A DNA stretch of 64,000 bases from Acinetobacter sp. CFCC 10889 (GTDB taxonomy: Bacteria > Pseudomonadota > Gammaproteobacteria > Pseudomonadales > Moraxellaceae). Positions 1 through 6,712 of this stretch are shown here, in pieces. A program made the position numbers and the translations under genes. The notes below the pieces were generated by a model, which searched no databases, was not told the DNA's origin, and worked only from the letters and a program-made list of their open reading frames with translations. Position 1 is the stretch's first letter. Each line of letters begins with the position of its first letter. The DNA lies in contig NZ_LQXQ01000004.1 in assembly GCF_003268395.1 (NCBI RefSeq), forward strand, positions 56,643-120,642, written 5' to 3'.

Positions 1-1476
1 ATTGCAGGTAACTTAGAAGCTGCTCGCGCGCAAGAAGCTGAAGGTTTAATGCCAGATGGCGCGGTGATTATTGCGGCAATTACATCTTGTACCAATACAT
101 CAAACCCACGTAATACTGTTGCAGCAGGCTTACTGGCACGTAAGGCAAATGAACTTGGTTTAGTGCGTAAACCTTGGGTGAAATCATCTTTTGCACCAGG
201 TTCTAAAGCTGCTGCTTTGTATCTTGAAGAAGCAGGCGTGTTGGGTGATCTTGAGAAGCTTGGTTTCGGTATTGTGGCGTATGCATGTACGACTTGTAAC
301 GGTATGTCAGGTGCGCTTGATCCTGTGATTCAGCAGGAAATTATTGACCGTGACTTGTACGCAACTGCAGTACTTTCAGGTAACCGTAACTTCGATGGTC
401 GTATCCATCCTTATGCAAAACAAGCATTCTTAGCATCTCCTCCATTGGTCGTGGCGTATGCAATTGCGGGTACGATTCGTTTTGACATCGAAACAGATTC
501 TTTAGGCAATGACAAAGACGGTAATCCAATTTACTTAAAAGACATCTGGCCATCGGATGAAGAAATTGATGCACTGGTAAAAGTTGCTGTTAAACCTGAG
601 CAGTTTAAGAAAGTGTATATCCCAATGTTTGATTTGGGTGAGCGTGTACAAGCTGCGAGTCCACTATATGATTGGCGTCCACAAAGTACCTATATCCGTC
701 GTCCGCCGTATTGGGAAGGTGCTTTGGCTGCGCCACGTACTTTGGCAAATATGCGTCCGCTTGCGATTCTTCCTGACAATATTACAACGGATCACTTGTC
801 ACCATCGAATGCAATCTTGATGGATTCAGCAGCAGGTGAATATCTGCATAAAATGGGCGTACCTGAGGAAGACTTTAACTCATACGCAACGCACCGTGGA
901 GACCATTTAACTGCGCAACGTGCGACATTTGCCAACCCGAAACTGTTTAATGAAATGGTGGTTCGCTCTGACGGTACGATCAAGCAAGGTTCGAAAGCAC
1001 GTGTTGAGCCTGAGGGCGAAGTAATGCGTATGTGGGAAGCAATCGAAACGTATATGAATCGTAAGCAACCGCTGATCATTATTGCAGGTAAGGATTATGG
1101 TCAGGGTTCTAGCCGTGACTGGGCTGCAAAAGGTGTGCGTCTTGCAGGTGTTGAGGTGATTGTTGCGGAAGGTTTTGAGCGTATTCACCGTACTAACCTT
1201 GTAGGTATGGGCGTGTTACCGCTTGAGTTTAAAGCGGGTACTGACCGTAAGACGCTGAAGCTTGATGGTACTGAGTTGTATAGCGTGATTGGTAATATTG
1301 CACCGCGTTCTGATCTGACTTTGGTGATCGAGCGTTCTACGACTGATGGTAAGAATGAGATCGTGAAAGTGCCTGTAACTTGTCGTTTAGATACTGAAGA
1401 AGAAGTCCATGTGTATGAAGCGGGTGGTGTGTTGCAACGCTTTGCACAGGATTTCTTGGAAGGGAATGTGGCTTAA
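1..1476 (+). CDS. acnD: Fe/S-dependent 2-methylisocitrate dehydratase AcnD, 3' part
   Basis: C-terminal 491 residues of an aconitase-superfamily enzyme; the frame is open at base 1, so roughly the first 40-45% lies outside the window. AcnD dehydrates 2-methylcitrate in the propionate-degrading 2-methylcitrate cycle, acting with PrpF. Seen directly: the three [4Fe-4S] ligand cysteines, one in SCTNTSNP (codon at 88) and two in ACTTCNG (codons at 286 and 295), and the swivel-domain motif GQGSSRDWAAKG that holds the substrate-binding serine and arginine. The end of the protein (VLQRFAQDFLEGNVA) looks like AcnD rather than AcnA/AcnB. The prp partners are not in the window. A degenerate second copy of the last 60 bases lies about 700 bp downstream. 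Family call is firm; AcnD rather than AcnA is from recognition. Confidence 0.9.
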   Translation: MAGNLEAARAQEAEGLMPDGAVIIAAITSCTNTSNPRNTVAAGLLARKANELGLVRKPWVKSSFAPGSKAAALYLEEAGVLGDLEKLGFGIVAYACTTCNGMSGALDPVIQQEIIDRDLYATAVLSGNRNFDGRIHPYAKQAFLASPPLVVAYAIAGTIRFDIETDSLGNDKDGNPIYLKDIWPSDEEIDALVKVAVKPEQFKKVYIPMFDLGERVQAASPLYDWRPQSTYIRRPPYWEGALAAPRTLANMRPLAILPDNITTDHLSPSNAILMDSAAGEYLHKMGVPEEDFNSYATHRGDHLTAQRATFANPKLFNEMVVRSDGTIKQGSKARVEPEGEVMRMWEAIETYMNRKQPLIIIAGKDYGQGSSRDWAAKGVRLAGVEVIVAEGFERIHRTNLVGMGVLPLEFKAGTDRKTLKLDGTELYSVIGNIAPRSDLTLVIERSTTDGKNEIVKVPVTCRLDTEEEVHVYEAGGVLQRFAQDFLEGNVA

Positions 1477-1480
1477 GTAA

Positions 1481-1550
1481 TCCACCCCAACCCTCCTTTT
1501 AAAAAAGGAGGGAGTTCCCCTCTTTCAAAAGAGGGGTTAGGGGAGATTAA
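1481..1550. repeat. Palindromic intergenic repeat with two hairpins
   Basis: An imperfect outer inverted repeat (ACCCCAACCC against GGGTTAGGGGA) encloses two perfect small hairpins: CCCTCC/GGAGGG at 1491-1512 and CCCCTC/GAGGGG at 1517-1536. The same sequence recurs, split by an insertion, at 44197-44330. It has been inserted between the acnD stop codon and its terminator, since the degenerate acnD tail copy downstream lacks it. Behaves like a REP/BIME-type dispersed repeat. Confidence 0.75.
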
Positions 1551-1574
1551 AGCAATTGATTTTGTTATAAAAAG

Positions 1575-1600
1575 ACCCTACATTTATGTGGGGTTTTTTT
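1575..1600 (+). terminator. Rho-independent terminator of acnD
   Basis: Stem ACCCTACA pairs with TGTGGGGT (one G-U pair), loop TTTA, followed by seven T. A second diverged copy of this terminator occurs at 2265-2288. Confidence 0.75.
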
Positions 1601-1616
1601 ACTGAGGATAAATAAA

Positions 1617-2168
1617 GTGAATAAAAATGCTATAAATGGGGATTTCAATTTTTTATCTTCATTGTTTGAAAAGTTTTTTAAACAAAAATATATTAAAGAC
1701 CGCTTATTATTAATTGAAGACAAAGAAATAACGGGTTGGGAAATCTGGTTACAGATTGAATTGGCATTTTTTTTAGATGATCAAAATAATGTAATGGAGT
1801 GGCTAAGAGAAGTTCCTTGTTCTATGGATAAAAGAATTGAAAAATTAAAATTACAAGGCATCATTGATTTTTGGCTAAGAGAAAGAAATAAATCTACAGA
1901 AACGATGATTGCGATTGAATTAAAACAACATAAAGATGCAAAACAATGTATTAAAGAAATGATGAAAGATATAAATAAGTTTAATTCTTTAAAGCCAAGC
2001 GAACATAGTTATATTAGAAGTTTTTGGTGTGTTGGTGTACATAGAACAATACAAGAAGGTACTTGCCTGACATATATTAATGAAAATAAGCAAGGTTACA
2101 CCTTTGATCAAAATCATCTTTTAAGTCAAGAAATTAAAGGAACAAACTTTAGTTTTACTATTTTGTAA
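1617..2168 (+). CDS. Hypothetical protein, PD-(D/E)xK nuclease-like pattern
   Basis: 183 residues from a GTG start; the AGGAT-containing box 8-12 bases upstream supports it and there is no ATG alternative nearby. No family recognised. The sequence carries a pattern typical of PD-(D/E)xK nuclease folds: a helix with E48 (WLQIELA), then D84 in DFWLR, then E101-L-K103 in IELKQ, followed by an amphipathic helix of the kind that usually comes next in this fold. Function as a nuclease is inference. Strongly AT-rich compared with acnD. It sits between two copies of the acnD tail/terminator, which suggests it arrived as a cassette. No partner toxin, methylase or restriction gene is adjacent. Confidence 0.6.
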   Translation: MNKNAINGDFNFLSSLFEKFFKQKYIKDRLLLIEDKEITGWEIWLQIELAFFLDDQNNVMEWLREVPCSMDKRIEKLKLQGIIDFWLRERNKSTETMIAIELKQHKDAKQCIKEMMKDINKFNSLKPSEHSYIRSFWCVGVHRTIQEGTCLTYINENKQGYTFDQNHLLSQEIKGTNFSFTIL

Positions 2169-2288
2169 ATGCAGTAGGTATATTACAACGCTTTGTTTAG
2201 GATTTTTTGGAAGGGAATGTGGTTTAAGACTTTAAGCAAACATAATTGATTTTGTTGTAAAAAGACCCTACTGTTAAGTGGGGGTTTT
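2169..2288 (+). repeat. Degenerate duplicate of acnD 3' end plus terminator
   Basis: Bases 2169-2229 match the last codons of acnD (1416-1477) at about 48 of 61 positions, including the run GGAAGGGAATGTGG and the stop codon, but the reading frame is broken by an internal TAG. Bases 2243-2288 match the acnD terminator (ATTGATTTTGTT then AAAAAGACCCTAC and GTGGGG). The palindromic repeat present in the first copy is absent. Remnant left by a cassette insertion or a recombination event at the acnD tail. Confidence 0.75.
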
Positions 2289-2289
2289 A

Positions 2290-2877
2290 ATGGAAATTTC
2301 TATGAATATATTAGATAAGTTTTTAAAGCAGGTCACAGCTAGATCAATTGAAAATAAAAAAGCCTTTGACTTACTTTATGATCATCAATGTTATGGAGTT
2401 TGTATTGGTATTATAAGGCAAGAGTTGGACAGTTTATTAAGAACTTCTTATTTAGTGGACTACGAAAATGGAGTGAAATTAAGGTTTAATGCCTTTGATT
2501 TAGTAAAAAATAGTGTTGAATTGGGTGAGTGGAAGTTTCTGAATGCTAATAATAAGATGGAGCGTATAACGGATAATAAAATGCTTAAACAAGGTGGTTG
2601 GGAAGCACTAGTGTATGATTTTGGCTGTGGTTTGATACATTTATCGAATAAGCACTTATATCAAGATGTTGATCCTGTTATTAAAATGGCGAAAGAAAAG
2701 CAAGATAATATTGTTAAATACTTGAATTCTCATCATGGGTTTGAAAAAAAGGAAATTAATATGAATGATCTTATTAAATATTTACCTGTGATTTATAAAA
2801 AAATTTACGAAAATATTGAATCTCATATTGAAACAATTAGTTTAATTAATAATGAAACTAAAGTTTTCAAGGATTAA
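2290..2877 (+). CDS. Hypothetical protein in acnD-distal accessory patch
   Basis: 195 residues if translation starts at the ATG 5 bases after the GGGGG run; an ATG four codons later is also possible, while the GTG at 2278 lies inside the terminator hairpin and was not used. No family recognised. Predicted mostly helical and soluble, with no signal peptide or membrane segment. Notable stretches are RQELDSLLRTSYL and WEALVYDFGCGLIHLSNKH, rich in Cys/His/Trp; a HEPN-like helical fold is possible but the R-x4-6-H motif is not clearly present. AT-rich, like the gene before it. Both probably belong to one horizontally acquired patch. Confidence is in the gene being real, not in any function. Confidence 0.6.
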   Translation: MEISMNILDKFLKQVTARSIENKKAFDLLYDHQCYGVCIGIIRQELDSLLRTSYLVDYENGVKLRFNAFDLVKNSVELGEWKFLNANNKMERITDNKMLKQGGWEALVYDFGCGLIHLSNKHLYQDVDPVIKMAKEKQDNIVKYLNSHHGFEKKEINMNDLIKYLPVIYKKIYENIESHIETISLINNETKVFKD

Positions 2878-2899
2878 ATAGTATTATTGGAGTATACAA

Positions 2900-3115
2900 A
2901 TGCCCACAATTCAACCTTACATGATTGGAGAAGATCAATATATTAATCTTCCCGAAGAATTTAACTTTAAGGGTTCAGAAGTCGAAATTTTTCGTAATGG
3001 CGATGAAGTTATTCTGCGAGAAAAACCAATCACAGCAGAACAAGCTAATACTGCAATAGAGCAAATACCTAATGATTTATTAGTAGAAGTAAAGGAAGAT
3101 AAACCACCAAAATAA
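2900..3115 (+). CDS. VapB-like AbrB-fold antitoxin, orphan
   Basis: 71 residues. The segment YINLPEEF-NFKGSEVEIFRNGDEVILREKP matches the swapped-hairpin AbrB/SpoVT DNA-binding fold of VapB antitoxins, where LP-E-F and EVEIFRxGDEVIL are the usual landmarks. The C-terminal 25 residues, which in VapB bind the toxin, are acidic and short. No vapC (PIN domain) follows: the next gene, 20 bases on, codes for a HEAT-like protein. It could therefore be an orphan antitoxin, a solitary repressor, or the remnant of a lost pair. A good ribosome site (TTGGAG) lies 8 bases before the start. Confidence 0.65.
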   Translation: MPTIQPYMIGEDQYINLPEEFNFKGSEVEIFRNGDEVILREKPITAEQANTAIEQIPNDLLVEVKEDKPPK

Positions 3116-3135
3116 AGAATCTAAGCTGAGATCCC

Positions 3136-3498
3136 ATGCCCAAAAAATCCCCCGAACAAAAAGCCGAAGAAGAACGCCGCTATATTGCTGCTAGTGGTGC
3201 AGCTAATACAGCCGAGCTTGAATCATTCCTAACAGACCCAAATCAAGCGATTCGAGCCACAGCCGCCATGAACCCCGATGCAGATGCCGAAATCCTTGAC
3301 CGCTTTGCAAACGACAAATTTTGGGGTGTACGCATGGAAGTCGTCCACCATGCCAACGTCAGCGAAGCCACATTACGCAGACTACTCGAAACCAAAGTCA
3401 GCAAACGAGGTGTTGTCCATCACGCAGCCTGTGAAAAACTCAAAAAACGAAGCGTAGTATTTGGAGCAGACGGCATGCCACTTGATATGCAGAAATAA
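3136..3498 (+). CDS. HEAT-like repeat protein, uncharacterised
   Basis: 120 residues, no signal peptide. Contains short helical repeats in the style of HEAT/leucine-rich-variant proteins: the units around TAELESFLTDPNQAIRATAA, DAEILDRFANDKFWGVRMEV and SEATLRRLLETKVSKRGVVH each follow an L-x-x-x-x-D-x-x-x-x-V/I-R pattern with an arginine at the helix turn. Such repeats bind proteins or, in some families, nucleic acid. Starts with a lysine-rich segment (MPKKSPEQKAEEERR). Lies 20 bases after the VapB-like gene, possibly co-transcribed. Function unknown. Confidence 0.65.
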   Translation: MPKKSPEQKAEEERRYIAASGAANTAELESFLTDPNQAIRATAAMNPDADAEILDRFANDKFWGVRMEVVHHANVSEATLRRLLETKVSKRGVVHHAACEKLKKRSVVFGADGMPLDMQK

Positions 3499-3729
3499 AT
3501 TGAAACAAATCGAATTGCATAGAAAATTCGATTCAATTTGGAAAAAATAAGCAAAGAAAAAACAAAAAGTGGCGATTTATATCTCAAAATTGAAATAAAA
3601 CTGACAATAAATTCGTTTAAGCCATTTCTTGCAAAAATGACACCATCATTTTTCAAAATAGCCAATAGACATTTACACCGATAACAGTATACTGAGTTCA
3701 CCATTTCTAAAAACCTATGGAGAACAAAA
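3499..3729. other. Intergenic stretch with an inverted repeat
   Basis: The only structure seen is an interrupted inverted repeat next to the preceding stop codon (AATTGA-AACAA-ATCGAATT against AATTCGAT-TCAATT, about 3498-3539). It has no T tract, so it is a weak terminator candidate. The rest is AT-rich sequence leading to the zinc-ribbon gene. Confidence 0.4.
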
Positions 3730-3864
3730 ATGGTTACTGCTGGCTCTAAACCTGGAACAGGCTTCTATTTTTGTGTTCAATGCGGTCAACGCACCTACTT
3801 AGAAATTGGTACAGATCGACTACCACCGTGTACCAAATGTCTTGGCAATCACTTCAACAAATAA
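3730..3864 (+). CDS. 44-residue zinc-ribbon protein
   Basis: Short gene, ATG preceded by TGGAGA at a proper distance, ending in TAA. The product has two CxxC knuckles, C15-x2-C18 (FYFCVQCGQ) and C34-x2-C37 (LPPCTKC), separated by 15 residues, which is a complete rubredoxin/zinc-ribbon metal site. The ending LPPC-x-KC-x-G-NHF resembles the tail of larger zinc-ribbon-containing proteins of Proteobacteria. A strong terminator follows 47 bases downstream, which supports a discrete transcription unit. Molecular role unknown. Confidence 0.8.
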   Translation: MVTAGSKPGTGFYFCVQCGQRTYLEIGTDRLPPCTKCLGNHFNK

Positions 3865-3911
3865 GATTGCATAAGCACAATAATTAAAACGGATACTCCC
3901 TGTTTTAAAAT

Positions 3912-3940
3912 AAAAGCCCTATTACTCAATAGGGCTTTTT
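3912..3940 (+). terminator. Rho-independent terminator after zinc-ribbon gene
   Basis: Perfect 12-bp stem AAAAGCCCTATT / AATAGGGCTTTT with loop ACTC, running into further T. Confidence 0.9.
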
Positions 3941-3983
3941 GCTACCTTATTCATCAATCCATAAAAACAAAGGTAGACACACG

Positions 3984-4565
3984 ATGATCGAAACAATACT
4001 CAGCTTATGCATCGGCATCGGATTAAGCGCTGCCTGTGGCTTTCGTGTTTTTGTCCCTTTACTTGTTATGAGCGCAGCATCATTAATGGGTGTATTTGAA
4101 CCCATGAAAGGTTTTGAATGGCTTGCCATGCCATCGGTCTGTATCGGGCTTGCAGTTGCAACTGTTTGTGAAATCGGAGCTTACTACATTCCGTGGGTAG
4201 ATAATGCATTGGACACCATTTCCACACCAGCAGCCATGATCGCAGGCACACTCACAACCATGGCAGTCAGTACAGGGGAAATGTCACCCTTTGCCAGTTG
4301 GGCGGCAGCGATTATTGTGGGAGGCGGAACAGCATCGGCAGTACAACTCAGTACAGTTGCTGTACGTGGCTTATCCACGGCAACCACAGGGGGGATCGGA
4401 AATCCACTTGTATCTACAACTGAATGGATCAGTGCATTGATTGTGTCAGTTTTATCTTTCTTTGTCCCTGTTTTGGTGGTGATTGTTGGGATTATTCTAA
4501 TGATCATTGTGATCCGTTGGATACGTTTAAAAAATAAAAACAACGCTCATCCAACAGCTTTATAA
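3984..4565 (+). CDS. DUF4126 family membrane protein
   Basis: 193 residues when started at the ATG behind AAGGTAGA; an upstream TTG in the same frame lies inside the preceding terminator and is unlikely. Four to five hydrophobic segments: two in the first 60 residues (SLCIGIGLSAACGFRVFVPLLV and the PSVCIGLAVATVCE region), a glycine/alanine-rich middle (AAAIIVGGGTASAVQ) and a strong C-terminal helix (VPVLVVIVGIILMIIVIRWI) ending in a basic tail. These features match DUF4126 inner-membrane proteins, whose function is unknown. Stands alone between two intergenic gaps. Confidence 0.8.
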   Translation: MIETILSLCIGIGLSAACGFRVFVPLLVMSAASLMGVFEPMKGFEWLAMPSVCIGLAVATVCEIGAYYIPWVDNALDTISTPAAMIAGTLTTMAVSTGEMSPFASWAAAIIVGGGTASAVQLSTVAVRGLSTATTGGIGNPLVSTTEWISALIVSVLSFFVPVLVVIVGIILMIIVIRWIRLKNKNNAHPTAL

Positions 4566-4743
4566 ATGACACATACCAGTGTGCAGTGTTGAAAATATTT
4601 TGAAAAATATTGCGTTAAATTTCTCTCGAAAAACATTTGATTTTTATTCAAAAACAGCATAGTTTTTAGCTTAATATAAATCCATATTTTTTTTATGGAT
4701 TTATGGTGGCATTAAATGATAAGTCTGAAGCGAGGGAATAAAA

Positions 4744-4950
4744 ATGCTTAAATTTATTGTAGATGAAAATCCGTTAAGCAATGGAACCTACCAATTACAT
4801 AATGCGACACAAGGCTGTGAGGATTTACCCAAACATTACCATCAAATTTTAATTGGCTATTTTGCAGATGTTGAGTTAGCGCATAAACGTGCAAGAATGA
4901 ATTGGCCTAAAGAAAAAATACAAGCTTGTATCAAGTGTTGCCCAAACTGA
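4744..4950 (+). CDS. Small conserved hypothetical protein
   Basis: 68 residues with a good ribosome site (GCGAGGGAA, 6 bases before ATG). Soluble, no signal. Contains a C-terminal KxxACIKCCPN with three cysteines close together and a central HYHQILIGYFADVELAHKRARMNWP segment. The C-x2-CC arrangement could bind a metal or form a disulfide, but no family is recognised. Preceded by 178 bases of non-coding sequence and followed by another monocistronic small gene. Confidence 0.6.
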   Translation: MLKFIVDENPLSNGTYQLHNATQGCEDLPKHYHQILIGYFADVELAHKRARMNWPKEKIQACIKCCPN

Positions 4951-5059
4951 ACCTATGAAGATTGAGATCATTTATTTTCAAATGTTATTTCATCGGAAAT
5001 AAAAACGATAAGATGAGATAAGTTGTTAAAATACACCTGTTTAATAGGAAAAAATAACA

Positions 5060-5509
5060 ATGAAAACATTTGATTTGGTGATACATACACCTAAAAATTT
5101 ACAAGAGGGTGGGGATGAGTTTTCAGAGAAGCTTAGCGCAATTCAGGCTTTAATTAAGTTTGATAGTATTTCTTGGCGACAACTTTTGGTACGTCAACTA
5201 CAATTTAACAGTGATAATGCGAGTTTTACGATTACAGATTTAGAAACCAAGCAAACACTTCGGTTAACGTTAAATGCACTTTCACGATTGGATGATTTAG
5301 AATTTAAAATTGAAAGTGATCTAGCCGTGATCGTGCCACAAAAAGATGTATTTGGACTGATTACTCGAAAAACCAAAGATTATATCTTTTTTAAAAAAAT
5401 TGATGCTGCTGCAACCCGACAATATTTGCTGTACTTTTTAAATGGTGAATTAGAGGCTTTGGAGCAGCATTATAAGGACAGTAAACAAAAAGCATCATTA
5501 AATTTTTGA
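5060..5509 (+). CDS. Conserved hypothetical protein
   Basis: 149 residues, ATG preceded by AATAGGAAAAA. Predicted cytoplasmic and alpha/beta; no signal peptide, membrane helix or catalytic motif seen. Segments such as ITDLETKQTLRLTLNALSRLDDLEFKIES suggest a beta-sheet platform. Isolated gene followed by 1.2 kb without coding sequence. Family not recognised. Confidence 0.6.
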   Translation: MKTFDLVIHTPKNLQEGGDEFSEKLSAIQALIKFDSISWRQLLVRQLQFNSDNASFTITDLETKQTLRLTLNALSRLDDLEFKIESDLAVIVPQKDVFGLITRKTKDYIFFKKIDAAATRQYLLYFLNGELEALEQHYKDSKQKASLNF

Positions 5510-5659
5510 GACTCTAATAGGTCAAAGGAAAGATAAAAATTCTGTTTTAATCAGTTTTTTTGCAGTAAAAAATGACAAATTTTGCCTTAAATGGAAAAAA
5601 ATAGATTTTTTTGGGAATTTATGAAAAATATTTTTGAATTTGATAGAAATTAAGCAATC

Positions 5660-5700
5660 TTAGGAAATTAATCCCGTCATCATTTGGCTACTATAAATCT
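5660..5700 (+). promoter_or_regulatory. Promoter of structured RNA copy 1
   Basis: A -10-like TACTAT at 5689-5694 lies 7 bases before the presumed 5' end of the RNA. Upstream, the block CTTAGGAAATTAATCCC is conserved in the second copy (CTTAGGGAATTAATCCC) although the sequence between block and -10 has diverged; it is likely a binding site or -35 region. Confidence 0.5.
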
Positions 5701-5888
5701 CAAGGGTATGATGGGATCGAAAAGAGTAGCCTGCTACCAGTTGCGTACAACGTGCGTGTAGTACAAATCCAAAAGATCTCGATTCGGCTTAGGACGCTAT
5801 AGACCAAAAGTTTATAGGCAATAGGATTAGAACTTACCAAGTTTTAATAGTTGAAGTAAACCATACGATGTTTTCCCAAATACCCTAA
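5701..5888 (+). ncRNA. Structured small RNA, copy 1
   Basis: No open frame. About 184 nt whose two ends pair: AGGGTAT (5703-5709) with ATACCCT (5880-5886), then TGGGA (5712-5716) with TCCCA (5874-5878). Internal hairpins: GTAG/CTAC (5726-5737), CTATAGAC/GTTTATAG with loop CAAAA (5797-5817), and a 9-bp TTAGAACTT/AAGTTTTAA with loop ACC (5827-5847). Near-identical to a second copy 613 bp downstream, and the differences keep the pairing. No T tract follows, so the 3' end is probably processed. Size and end-to-end pairing recall 6S RNA, but no 6S sequence landmark was recognised. GGA triplets occur (GGGA, AGGAC, AGGAT), so a CsrA-binding decoy is another possibility. Confidence 0.65.
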
Positions 5889-6272
5889 AAAATTCGCAGT
5901 GAGAAGTTAGAATAAAAATAGCCATATCCATATAAAGTACCACTTCAATTTAAAAAATCCAGTATCTATCTCTTAGTACCTTATTCATAAATTATACTTT
6001 TTAAATTTACTTCTGACATTGGTTCTGATTTGCCTGAACCAATAACATTTTCATGTAGATATATAAGTGAGCTTAGTCTGTATTTTATAATGCAGAGGAG
6101 AATAACATTTTAGATATGGTGCTTTTAAAACCGAATTTAGATACAGAAAAATATCTCATATTTAACGCTAAATAGCGTAAAAAAGTGCATGAATTTGGCT
6201 TGATTGGGAAAATTTATTGTTATTTTATAAATAATGAAAAATATTTTCAAATTTAGTAAAAATGCGTCATTC
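5889..6272. other. Spacer between RNA copies, non-coding
   Basis: AT-rich, no convincing gene. Contains a 7-bp hairpin TTGGTTC/GAACCAA (6019-6042) and a purine-rich AGAGGAGA at about 6091-6099 that is not followed by a usable start within ribosome-binding distance. Confidence 0.5.
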
Positions 6273-6313
6273 TTAGGGAATTAATCCCACAGACATTTTA
6301 CTACTATAGATCG
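6273..6313 (+). promoter_or_regulatory. Promoter of structured RNA copy 2
   Basis: Same layout as copy 1: conserved block CTTAGGGAATTAATCCC, diverged spacer, TACTAT -10-like box ending 7-8 bases before the RNA start. Confidence 0.5.
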
Positions 6314-6500
6314 CAAGGGTGTGATGGGATCGAAAAGAGTAGCCTGCTACCAGTTGCGTACAACGTGTGTGTAGTACAAATCCAAAAGATCTCGATTCGG
6401 CTTAGGACGCTATAGACCAAAAGTTTATAGGCAATAGGATTAGAACTTATCAAGTTTTAATAGTTGAAGTAAACCATACGATGTTTTCCCAATGCCCTAA
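6314..6500 (+). ncRNA. Structured small RNA, copy 2
   Basis: Differs from copy 1 at about five positions over 184. The outer stem changes from T-A/A-T pairs to G-U wobbles (AGGGTGT against ATGCCCT), so pairing is kept. A C-to-T change falls in the three-base loop of the 9-bp hairpin and another in a predicted loop (AACGTGTGTG). One base is lost from the internal loop near the 3' end. Homology to copy 1 begins about 80 bases before the presumed start. The 3' end lies about 215 bases before the SWIM-domain gene. Confidence 0.65.
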
Positions 6501-6712
6501 AAAATTTGCAAGACACAAATAAACATAAAAATAAGCATCAACTTAAAATAATAAAAATTGCATGAATATTCAGATTTATGATGTACTTTCACTCACAAAT
6601 TAGCGACAAAATATGTCGTTTTGTTACTTTTTCCCGTTGAAAAATAAGCGCTGAAAATATAAATTGATTTACGAAATCAAACTTACAATGAAGAATAATT
6701 GAAGGACTTTTT

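Noticed and set aside
2278..2289. GTG start for the second accessory gene
   Set aside because: It is inside the terminator hairpin copied from acnD; the ATG at 2290 is closer to a usable G-rich site.
6116..6175. Nineteen-codon frame after AGAGGAGA between the RNA copies
   Set aside because: Start is too far from the purine box and the peptide has no distinctive feature.
5701..6500. Calling the repeated RNA 6S RNA
   Set aside because: Length and end pairing agree, but no 6S sequence landmark could be identified by eye and the neighbouring genes are not those usual for ssrS.
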